Shown here: one piece after another, positions 55,601 to 64,000 of the stretch
Layout of the letters: every line of letters starts with the position of its first letter
How positions within the stretch are numbered: the stretch's first letter is position 1
NCBI GenBank assembly: GCA_026770025.1
Contig: JAMXDE010000003.1
Location: 248,001 to 312,000, forward strand
Direction of reading: 5' to 3'
DNA: 64,000 bases
Source of the DNA: Craspedostauros australis
Taxonomy: Eukaryota > Bacillariophyta > Bacillariophyceae > Mastogloiales > Achnanthaceae
The notes under the pieces: model-generated
The model's database searches: none
The model's input: the letters and a program-made list of their open reading frames with translations, nothing else
What the model was told of the DNA's origin: nothing
Position numbers and translations under genes: made by a program

Positions 55601-56513
55601 GAATCTTGATCGATAGTCAGATCCTCCAATCCATCGACATCAAGCAACATCGGTGAGTCAAGCGGGTGTTTTTGCTTTCATCAGCGATGAGTGTGATGGA
55701 CATGATCAGAGTGTGTATCTGTACTCGTGTGCTGTTGGGGCTTGTGATGCACGACCTTGCGGCTGAGAGGGAAATGACGCACGTGTTGTTGCCACCTGTT
55801 GCATCGTGCCTCTCTTGACTTTGTTGTTCTCACATGATTCCGTACTCTATTTGCCTGTACCTCCTCCATAAATCCTTGCTTGCACGCGCGCACTGCATTC
55901 CTATCATGCCCACTCCATGTATCACACCGCACGCAGCCGACGCATTGGCGTCGTCACGCAAGACCCGGTCCTGTTCACAGGCACCATCTTGTCCAACATT
56001 CTGTACGGCGCCGCATGCGCGGACACCCACGACGAACAATCCGCAATCGCCGCAGCGATCGACGCCGCCAAGATGGCCAACGCGCACACGTTCATCGAAT
56101 CGTTTCCCGACAAGTACGAAACGCAGGTCGGCGAACGCGGACAGCAGCTGAGCGGCGGGCAGAAGCAGCGCATCGCTATTGCCAGAGCCATCGTGCGCAA
56201 GCCTGCTCTGCTGTTGTTGGACGAGGCAACGTCAGCGCTCGATACCGAATCGGAGCAGATCGTGCAGGCGGCGTTGGACACGCTGATCAATGCGGGTGGC
56301 AAATCGTGCATGGCGGCGACGACCACGACCGTCGTGATCGCGCATCGGTTGCGGACGGTTCGCAATGCGGATGCCATCGCGGTTGTGAAGGATGGATGCA
56401 TTGTGGAAGTGGGCAGCCACGATGAGCTGATGAACGTGGATAGCGATGCGTATCGTGGCCATTACAAAGTGATGGTAGACAAGTCGATGGGTGGTCGGCT
56501 TGCGGAGGAATGA
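52694..56513 (+). CDS. ABCB-type half transporter, five exons
   Basis: Exons 52694-54060, 54345-54639, 54841-54999, 55213-55652 and 55937-56513 join in phase (945 residues; an ATG at 52643 would add 17). All donors start GT(A/G)(C/T)G or GTATGA. The first ~300 residues are an extra N-terminal region with four or five hydrophobic segments ([35 protein letters not shown]) and an acidic Asn/Asp-rich stretch. The exporter-type membrane domain then starts at [20 protein letters not shown]. The nucleotide-binding domain has Walker [10 protein letters not shown], signature LSGGQKQR, Walker [14 protein letters not shown] and an H-loop in VVIAHRL. Layout recalls TAP-type half transporters, which act as dimers in ER, lysosomal or mitochondrial membranes. 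Substrate unknown. Confidence 0.93.
54061..54344 (+). other. ABC transporter intron 1 with GT/GC-rich run
   Basis: 284 bp, GTACGTATG to ACCCGCAG. A GTGTGTGCGT microsatellite fills its first 60 bp. Confidence 0.85.
54640..54840 (+). other. ABC transporter intron 2
   Basis: 201 bp, GTACGTACG to CACCGCACAG. It carries a CT microsatellite at 54763-54781 in the pyrimidine-tract position. Confidence 0.88.
55000..55212 (+). other. ABC transporter intron 3
   Basis: 213 bp, GTATGAAGA to CTTGTTTGCAG. The exons join as [11 protein letters not shown]. Confidence 0.88.
55653..55936 (+). other. ABC transporter intron 4
   Basis: 284 bp, GTGAGTCAAG to CGCACGCAG. It splits an Arg codon just before [11 protein letters not shown] in the nucleotide-binding domain. 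Confidence 0.85.
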
Positions 56514-56875
56514 ATGGGTGGGTGGACGAGGAGAATACATGGAGTAAGTGACGTTGATCGGAGCCCACCAGTTTGTCGACGTCCCGCCAAGACTGACACC
56601 ATACTCATTGGTGGCACTAAATCTCACCTACGGATATCCAATACGGCAGCCTCTTAGAATCGATCGTTCAACAGCATTTGAATACCATGTTAAGATTCTG
56701 TTGGGTCGTTTGCTCTTGCACTTGAGCAACGATGTCTATTTACAAAATACTTGTACTCGTGTGGAGTCTGTATTCGTCAGATCGTCCGTGTACCACGAGA
56801 GTATTCCTTGTTTCTTGACTACGCGAATCGAAATCGATCAACCAGCACCTTCCGCATCACACGATCGCCGCCATG
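56514..56875. other. Convergent 3' region
   Basis: Between the ABC transporter and hydroxylase ends. No gene or obvious repeat. Confidence 0.4.
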
Positions 56876-57745
56876 CTACAGCGCCTTCCCATACGCCTGC
56901 GGACCTTCGTATTCCGCAAAGGTCCTCACGAGATGATCGTACCACATGCAATACTGCGCGTAGTTGACGGTGAACTTGCGATGATGCATCTCGTGGTTGC
57001 CGACGCTGTACTGCAGACCCAGGATATTCCATTGCACTTCGAACGGCGAATGATTGAGCATGGCCAAGGCGGCATGCAGGTTGAAGAAGAAGAAGATCGT
57101 GATGGCGTGCGCACCTGCCAAATGCACGCCGGCCAACACCGCGGTCCACGTGCAGAGGATGCCCACGAAGTGCTCGATGGGATGCTCGTTGCCGGCGTCG
57201 AGGTAACCGCGCGTCGGGAAGTGCTGTCGATGATGGTGCTTGTGCACGAGGGGGTAGCACCACGGCATGTGCATGAGATGATGCAGCGGGGCGTAGCACA
57301 TGTCGAGGACGACGAATATGATGTAGAGGGCCACGCAGGTGTTGACGATGCCGATCTGCGACGCGTCCTTGTTGACGTCGGGCGACGTCCAGAGGTAGTG
57401 GCACAGCCGCTGCACGAAGACCCATTCGTGGACGGCGTTGATGGTGAGGAAGACGATGGACTGGGTGTCGAGCGCGACGTAGCGCACCGGCTTGTCGGCC
57501 GTTCTGGTGGGCAGGAGCCTGGCGCCGCTGGACTCCACCAGCAGCACCACCAGATGATCGTAGAAGGCAATGGCGCCGCGGATGCCAAGGCCTGCGAGGC
57601 ACCAGACTGGCCACTGCAGCTGCCATGGATTGATGAGCTCCGTGTGGAACCAGCAGATGTACAGCACCGCCAGAGTCGTGGCAGTGTCCAGCACAGCGCT
57701 CTGTATCTGCTGTGTCCTTCGCTTTCCACCGATCTTTTCCACCAT
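56876..57745 (-). CDS. Fatty acid hydroxylase / sterol desaturase family enzyme
   Basis: 289 residues from the Met at 57745 (GCAACCATGG context); an upstream Met at 57838 would add a basic stretch. The family uses a di-iron centre held by His boxes to hydroxylate or desaturate lipids in the ER membrane. The boxes are present in order: HHLMH near residue 157, HKHHHRQH near residue 170, and HEMHH near residue 250 with the typical following KFTVNY. Four hydrophobic stretches flank them (for example YIIFVVLDMCYAPL; HAITIFFFFNLHAALAM). A C-terminal GKAL tail shows no obvious retrieval signal. It could act on sterols, sphingoid bases or fatty acids; the sequence alone does not decide. Confidence 0.87.
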   Translation of the reverse strand: MVEKIGGKRRTQQIQSAVLDTATTLAVLYICWFHTELINPWQLQWPVWCLAGLGIRGAIAFYDHLVVLLVESSGARLLPTRTADKPVRYVALDTQSIVFLTINAVHEWVFVQRLCHYLWTSPDVNKDASQIGIVNTCVALYIIFVVLDMCYAPLHHLMHMPWCYPLVHKHHHRQHFPTRGYLDAGNEHPIEHFVGILCTWTAVLAGVHLAGAHAITIFFFFNLHAALAMLNHSPFEVQWNILGLQYSVGNHEMHHRKFTVNYAQYCMWYDHLVRTFAEYEGPQAYGKAL

Positions 57746-58810
57746 GGTTGCGTCGCCTCCGTTGCTTTGCTTCCTTCCTTCCTTCCTTCTCTGCTTGTTG
57801 GCTTTTGTTTGCGAGTGAACGTAACGCCTTCCACTCAACTTAACTCAACTTCACTCAATTCAATTCAATTCGATGCAACCCAGTGGAATGCAACGTATGG
57901 CAATGCGATGCAGCTCAATCGGACGATACCCAACAGAACATACAACATGCACGGAACTGCCTCCACACGAATCAGTGAAGGCGCCAACCGTCGCCTCCTG
58001 CTTCTCTTTTGTTGTGCGAGCGTGACAACCCAATGCGAATCAACGCGCGTCCTGAGTCGGTTTCTTCTTCGTTCATTGTGTTGTCGCAATATGACTCATT
58101 CGACTCAACTCAATCATTGCGCTCACAATTTGGTTTTGTTGAATTGCTTCGCTGTCTTCATCGTCGTTGTTCATGCTGTTGTTACTGGACTGCGATCATG
58201 GACGGCGCGACCTTCATGCAGAGTTGCTCCCCGGAGTCCGGACGAGAATGTGATGAATGCGATGAATATGTTCTTTTTATGAATTAACATTGCTGCAATA
58301 CTTGTAGCAACTGCCTTGTATTATGATACTTTGTCTGATGCAATGATGATATCGATACTCCGCTCTGATTCTTTACATGTTACTGGCGGCGTGAAGGGCC
58401 TTCGGCGATGCGCGATGATTGGATTACATGGGTTGTGCATGGCATGTTCAAATTCTCGACTGTGCTCACAACAAGTTGAGCAAATGAGCGAGAAGGATTT
58501 GTGACGGATAGCACGTGCGTTCCACTGCGATGCCATATGACGCCGGAAGCTGCCGCTTAATTTCTGTATCTGCGACGACTCTTACCAAGTTTGGGAGTCT
58601 GTCGATGTGCAGGGCGACGATTTCGAGAAGTGGGGATCGATGTGAGGAGGAGAACGGTGAGCAATCTGTTCATGTGCCAACCAATGAATGCAAGCGACAT
58701 CCATTTGCAATTGTGCATCAGTGAATACAAGAGAGAGTCGGACACGCAATTGCGGCTTGCTGTGGTATAAATACAATGCGCGACAATGATGAGTATGGCA
58801 TGGTACGTAC
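57746..58810. other. Upstream of the hydroxylase and 3' part of the Ser/Pro-protein gene
   Basis: CTTC tetramers at 57773-57788 and ACTCAACT/AATTC pentamer-type tandem at 57834-57872. The last exon of the minus-strand secreted protein must lie here. An open minus stretch at 58321-58536 with FSLICSTCCEHSREF is one candidate, but the acceptor is not certain. Confidence 0.3.
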
Positions 58811-59725
58811 CTTGGCGGACTTGGCGCTCTTGGCAGACTTGGCGCTCTCCGTCGGCGCCGATGTCGGTGTGGATGTCGGCATCGATGTTGGCATTGCCGT
58901 CGGCACCGCCGTTGGTGACGCGCTGGGCACCATGGATGGCGACATCGATGCCGTCGGCTGGTTGGACGGCGACGCGGACGGCGCCATGGAGGGCGAGATA
59001 CTCTGCGTCGGCGATTGCGAGGGAGAGCTGGACGGACTCGCGGATGGGGTCTGCGAGGGCGACACGGACGGCGTCATGGACGGGGCATTCGAGGGACTGA
59101 CCGACGGCACCTGTGACGGCGACGCGGACGGAGTCATGGAAGGAACCTGCGACGGGCTGACGGATGGCACCTGCGAGGGAGACGCCGACGGGGTCACGGA
59201 CGGAGATGCGGACGGCGATACGGACGGAGCCATGGATGGAGCCATACTGGCTGTGGGGTTTGCGGAAGGGGAGGCTGACGGGGCTTGCGATGGGGAAATG
59301 CTGGCCGTCGGGTTGAGGGAAGGAGACGACGAGGGGCTCATCGTCGGTTGGTCTGTCGGCTGGGAAGTTGGCACGGCTGTCGGTTCGGGAGCGGAATCGG
59401 CCTTTGACGATTTGGACGATTTGGACGATGCGGCGGCTGTCGCTGCGGTTGTGGCTGCGGTTGTCGCTGCAGTTGTCGCTGCTGTTGTGGCTGCTGTTGT
59501 GGTTGCGGCTGCGGAAGACGCCTTCTTCTGCCGACGACGGGACACGATGACGCCTGCCGTATCGTCCAATTCGCCTTCGTCAGGGCTGCTGGACGAACTC
59601 TGCTGCTTCGATCCTTTCTGTTTCTTTGATCCGCTCTTGCTCCAATCGATCGCATCCACTGGATGCTGGATGATGGTGGCGGCCGCCACGAGGACGAGCA
59701 GGAGTGTGGATGTGCTCAGCTTCAT
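58811..59725 (-). CDS. Secreted Ser/Pro-repeat protein with spaced lysines, first exon
   Basis: First exon of 305 codons from MKLSTSTLLLVLVAAATII, a clear signal peptide with likely cut near VDA|IDW. Open reading also exists upstream but lacks sense. After the signal: a Lys/Ser segment (WSKSGSKKQKGSKQQSSSSS), an acidic patch, a basic SRRRQKK, an Ala/Thr run, SSKSSKSSK, then about 170 residues of SPSxxPSxSPS and PTxxPT repeats, and finally SAKSAKSAKSAK. The exon ends at a strong donor AAG|GTACGTACC, so the C-terminus lies in a downstream exon not placed. Such Ser/Pro and PTSxPT repeats occur in walls of diatoms and brown algae. Lysines every third residue resemble the KxxK clusters of silaffin-type silica proteins. 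A role in cell wall or adhesion is inferred. Confidence 0.72.
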
Positions 59726-62700
59726 GGTGTTCTTGTGCTGCTGCTGGTGGGTTGTTGGTGATGCTTGTTGACTGCTGCTGATGCCTTCGCGATGGTGGCC
59801 GTGTGATTTTGTGGCAAATTGAAGCACTTGTCTTCTTTGGAAGGAAGGTGTGTTGCTGTTGCTGTTGCTGTTGCGAGCATCGCTGTACTCCTCCTCGTTC
59901 TCGTGCGAGTGGTAGCTGTTGTGGCTGATTGCGGTGCGTTGTTGGATCCAAAGAACGAAAACAGAAAACGAGGTCAACAGGAGATGGAGTTGGATGAACG
60001 GAAAATTTGGAGATGAGTTCGCGCTCGATGTTTCGCACATCTGCCACGAGCTTTCGCCTCCGAACACGAGCTTCGGAAAATCAATGACTGTCGTTGGCAC
60101 GTGCAATTTGATGATGTCTCGGAGCAAAAGTGACGCTATCATCACGGTGTGGACAAAATACATAACCGCAGCGCAGTCTTGGGCCAAGTTGTAGCACGAC
60201 GTTGACAGAGGGATTGTGGTTAGGGTGTCTGTCCGTTATGACATCAAACAATCCAACCGCTCTCTAACTCTCATGACCAAATGACACGCAAGAATTGGAA
60301 CTGTCGCGGTGGCGATGATCAAAGCGAATTGATTGTCGGATGTGGTGGTGTTTGGGTTCCCATTCATTGTGGAGTGTCTGCCTCTGCGCTAGCGAGCAGA
60401 GGATGAGCAGCTCGTACAAGCAAGTTCCAACAACAACGACGATGATAGCGACCATGATTAACAGGTATGCCAACGATGGTGGAGGAGGTGGAGGAAGCGA
60501 CAGTGTCGCGAGAAGACGAATGGAAGAGGAAGCGGTCATACCGGAGGGGAAAGAGCGTGTTGGCAATCGTTTTTCATTTTCGCCATTCTGTTCGCGACAA
60601 GATCTATGGTCGTACAGACACGCACACGCGTGATGGAGACAGACACGATGGGAATGAAGATGACCAGAGCCTCTACAATCTCGATCGTCCAAACATGGGT
60701 TGATGACCATCAGACATGCAGCGAAGCGACAGCAACGATCATTCATCGTTTCGTGACAACCGCTAACCGAGAACGTGCTACGACCAAGTACGACTCAAAC
60801 AATTAACGATCCGAGGAACATCGTCAAAGGCCCAATAATCTCGCGTGACAAGATGACATACGCCGGTGAAGCATTTATTATTGCACGTGCAACGGAAACT
60901 CCACATTTTCCACTTTCCGTTCATTCGTTTCGTGGGCCACAGAGCACAAGCATGAGCAGATCCCATGAGTGCGAGAATAAGTGTGAGCATGCGCGTTGCT
61001 TGACGATAGCCATGGCGATGCCGATGGCGATGATCGAACCAGAGATACAGGCTAACCGCTCTCTTGCCTTTCCTGGTGATGTCGGTTGCGTTGGGCGGAG
61101 GAGACAGAAGAAGAGCGAGGGAGAAGGATGAAGAGGCGGCAATGTGCGTAGTGATGGTTTCATGGGCACCATGTCACACCCGCACGAACAACGCTTGCTT
61201 TGTGAGGTCGAGAGGGATACTGCCGAGGCTCGTTTGGTCCTTGGCTTTGTTCATTCTCTTGTGGTGAGAGGCTTTCTCATCATCGACGCTTGTGCCCTTG
61301 GCCCAGTAGGATGTATGTGGATCATCGTAGCACGTGCTGATGGTCTTGGGCCTCCGACATCGCGCGGGAGCGCAGACGATGTGCCATGACTCTTTGTGCC
61401 CTGAGTGTGAAGGGATGCCGCAACGTGACGCTGTGGCTGTGTGCGATGCGTGGGTCGTGCCACGCTCGGGACAAGGATGCAAAGTTCAACGGCAAATCGG
61501 ATGAGGAGGCGCATGATCGGCATCCACGAGCGCGAACGAGGAGGATGAAGGGAGACAGAGAGAGAGAGAGAGAGGGACAACTCTTTCCGACGCGAGGAAG
61601 GAGGACAAGGTGCTTGCCAGTACTCGCAGGTCGTATCAAAGTATGTCTGCTGCACCTTCGCTCTCAGTCTCTCTTGGGTCTTGTCGCATGCACAGCGTGA
61701 GTAGTGTACGAGCCACTTCACATGAGAGGATGACATGTCACTGCGAGCAAAAAGAGTGCGGCGTGGTTGAGGTAGTTGGGTCCTTGGTTCTCATCGATCA
61801 TGGCCAGCGTTCTCGATTTGGTGTCATGTTCGCATCGTCCCGGGTTCTTGATCCCTGTTCTGTTCAGGGAGAGCAAAAGATACCTCTCTCGTCGAAGAAG
61901 AACTTGGTACAACAGAATTGGTGGCGAGGGTGCAGATGAAGATGATGCCGCACCATCGCTTCAAGGGATGAACAACAAACAAAATGAGCGTGCCTAACAC
62001 CATCATCATCGTCATTTCGAGATCGAACACCGCCATAGCCACTATCATAAAGAGCGTTTCGCCGATGCGGCGGTGGCGAAGCGGGCGACCCCTCGCCTCC
62101 TCTCCATCGTCGATGCCTCCACGTGCGCCAATTGCCGTTCCCTGGAACTCGTGACGGCATTGTTGGCCCCTGGCGAGGAGCAGAGACAGCAACAGAGGAA
62201 ACGCTTTGACTCACGTCTTCGTGCCAACACAAGGAAGCGGAGCGGAATCGTTCCCTGGAGCACAAAGATGAGAAAACGTGCAAAGAACAATGAGGGCGGC
62301 GTACGGATAGCCCAACGCCGCAGCCGGCTCGGAACGAGCAGCTCCACCGCACGTATCTCGATCGTACAAGAGGGGCGTCACAAGAAGGAGAGCCATCTCT
62401 GCGGGTTAGTGCTCTCTTGTCGGTCTCAGACGTGGTGGCCACCAAATCCTCCTCTCGCATGTGTGCGTGTGTGTGTCGCCCAGGTCCTGGATGTCACGAG
62501 TTCCTTGCGATGTCGCGTGTGTTCCTCCTTTGGGCACCGAAACTGGTGTTGGCAGGAACAAGGTGAGAGAAGCACTGCATGATGAGCTCCGCTTCACGGC
62601 GATTCCGCAGCATAATGATTGTATCGTGTTCATTTTGTGATGTGGTGGTGCAGTGCAGTGTGGTGATCAGCTATCGAGATGCTCCATTCCACAAAGTGCG

Positions 62701-62821
62701 CCGCGAATCTTCCCGAGGTATAATAGATGGCATCGAGGATTTGCCGCGACGCGATGCTTCACTCTGATTAGCTCGTGTCGGTTAGTGTCCAATGTAACAG
62801 GTACATGTGAGTCTGAAGGCT
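59726..62821. other. Long spacer with no convincing gene
   Basis: AG microsatellite at 61557-61575. Minus-strand hydrophobic stretches occur at about 60400-60480 (MVAIIVVVVGTCLYELLIL), 61010-61060 (SGSIIAIGIAMAIV) and 61960-62050 (LFMIVAMAVF, then MMMVLGTLILFVV). They might be exons of a membrane protein, but I could not link them with convincing junctions. Confidence 0.3.
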
Positions 62822-64000
62822 CTCCTGATAAAACAATATAGAGAATATCTAATTGATATCTAATTGCTCAGACTGTGTCATCTGCGTTACTCCACTGCAT
62901 GATGAGTTCGCTCTCCAAGCGCCGTTGCCGGAGTGAACTGCTCCACTCCTCTTCCTCCGCAGTGCCGTCCACGTCAATTACTTCGGATCAATTGGTTCTC
63001 ATAGAGTTGGTTCTCAGAGAGCGACGAGGTCCACCAATGTCGCCCGATCCAGGTATGAATCCGCTTGTGTTGTGCCCTCATCCTCATATAACCTTGTGCA
63101 ACTCCACCATGGACATACGACTGTGCTCATCATCAATACCATCACTCTCCGCTCCCCCATTGCAAAACATCTGGATCTCCGTCATCAGTTGGGGTTGTAG
63201 AATCAGTTTGCTTAAATCTAGATGAGTGAACATATCTTTCTCACTTTCAGCTGCCATTCTCATTGCTGCATCCTTCAACACCACACAGTTGTGTTGATCA
63301 GCGAATATCAACGCACCTATCATGGTGTCCTTAGTGAGATGCTTGCGGACCAACTCTGCTTCAAGAACAAGCTTGAGTCGCCAGAAGCCGATCTCGTTGG
63401 CCACCAGGATGAGCTGTTGCAGATCGTCCTGTCCATTGAGGGTGGGAGTTGGCTGGTGAGAGGCATCTGTATCGTGGTGAGCGCTGGTGTGAGCGCTGGT
63501 GTGAGCGCCGACGCGAGCAGCAGCGTTGTCACGAACGCTGTCATGAAAGGATATCTTGGCTGTGTAGATGCATTGGAGGACGTATCGGACGTGTTTTGGT
63601 TGAAGGTTGGGAAGAGGGATGGTTGTTTGGATGGGGGCTGCACCGTCGTCAGTGCCATCATTCGTGTGGTGATGTTGGATTCCTTTGTCGATCAGTGTCT
63701 CAATGGATGGGACAGCGATCATGAGGGCTTCGGTGTTTGTCTTGATTGGTTGTTGTCGGTTGTCCTGTCCACATACGAAGATGGTGTCTGGCCTGTTCTC
63801 GGTTTGGAAGGATCTGAGCTGTCTTCTTCAATGTTGATTTTGGTCCTCTTGTGACTGCTGTGTTTGTGTTCATTCTCTTGCTTCTTTCGCTTCAACTGCT
63901 GTCCCAACTGTTCTTGTGGCTGTTCATTCTCTTGCTCGTTTTGTTGTAAGCGTTGCTGCAGTTGTTGCAGTTGTGGGTGGACTGAAGGCGAAAGTCCTCT
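62822..64000 (-). pseudogene. Inverted, mosaic copy D of the ankyrin-BTB family, cut by the window edge
   Basis: Reading the minus strand from 64000: the coiled-coil part of the ankyrin frame (QLKRKKQENEHKH), the same frame change as in copy A, then a nearly identical BTB domain (63084-63722 from the internal ATG, with LQQLILVANEIGFWRLKLVL). A single-base loss near 63082 turns VIDEDE into VI-stop, removing the acidic C-terminus. From about 63045 to 62822 the sequence stops matching copy A and matches the 3' flank of copy C (CGTCGCTCTCTGAGAACCAA; CAATTAGATATTCTCTATxTTG). The copy is therefore a recombinant of A-like and C-like parts. Its ankyrin part lies beyond the window. Confidence 0.8.

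Noticed and set aside
58776-59771. 331-codon plus-strand DGxxDG-rich reading resembling a Ca-binding repeat
   Set aside because: It is the complement of the Ser/Pro repeats. The minus strand has the signal peptide and splice donor.
60264-62192. Hydrophobic minus-strand stretches as a multi-exon membrane protein
   Set aside because: Donor and acceptor sites joining them in phase were not found. Recorded only as a spacer note.
61864-62460. 198-codon minus-strand reading, Arg/Ser/Cys-rich
   Set aside because: Three overlapping frames are open here, composition is random and no motif was seen.

Overview
The window is nuclear DNA of a unicellular eukaryote, most likely a diatom or a close ochrophyte relative. 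The evidence is indirect. Genes carry spliceosomal introns of about 200-290 bp with GT(A/G)(C/A)GT donors. A 2OG-oxygenase begins with a signal peptide that would be cut just before a Phe (HA|FP), the mark of plastid targeting in algae with secondary red plastids. A secreted Ser/Pro repeat protein has evenly spaced lysines (SAKSAKSAKSAK), as in silica-associated proteins. The one intact retroelement is Ty1/Copia. The species cannot be named from the sequence alone.

Layout. 0.3-6.1 kb: the partial 3'-truncated end of a NusB/RsmB-like gene (-), a 2OG-Fe(II) oxygenase-like gene (+), and small hypothetical genes (-), two of which share a C-terminal PRLED motif. 8.1-14.2 kb: a young Copia element with identical 134-bp LTRs and a 5-bp target duplication, inserted 250 bp upstream of a copine gene (14.5-16.6 kb, +). 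16.9-19.4 kb: a large tail-anchored protein of unknown function (-). 20.9-35.2 kb: the accessory heart of the window, three same-direction copies of an ankyrin-coiled coil-BTB gene family with shared 5' flanks, interrupted by a disrupted Ser/Arg-rich locus (25-28 kb). A fourth, inverted and mosaic copy runs off the right edge (62.8-64.0 kb).

36.7-40.5 kb: two type II membrane genes in tandem, one sulfotransferase-like and one glycosyltransferase-like, which suggests Golgi glycan work. 41.2-43.7 kb: a K+-dependent vacuolar-type proton pyrophosphatase (-). 44-50 kb: mostly gene-poor, with a 0.6-kb TGCA-rich simple repeat and a hairpin, then a LITAF-domain gene (+). 51.0-60 kb: mevalonate diphosphate decarboxylase (-), an ABCB-type transporter with five exons (+), a fatty-acid-hydroxylase/sterol-desaturase family enzyme (-) and the secreted Ser/Pro repeat protein (-). 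60-62.8 kb shows no convincing gene.

The housekeeping genes do not form one pathway. The most unusual signal is the ankyrin-BTB family. Its 34-residue repeats are almost fixed in DNA sequence except at the codons that face ligand in ankyrin proteins. In every copy the ankyrin and BTB halves are no longer in one continuous frame, and copies appear to exchange segments. I infer a local, recombining set of Cul3-type substrate-receptor genes, some already decayed.
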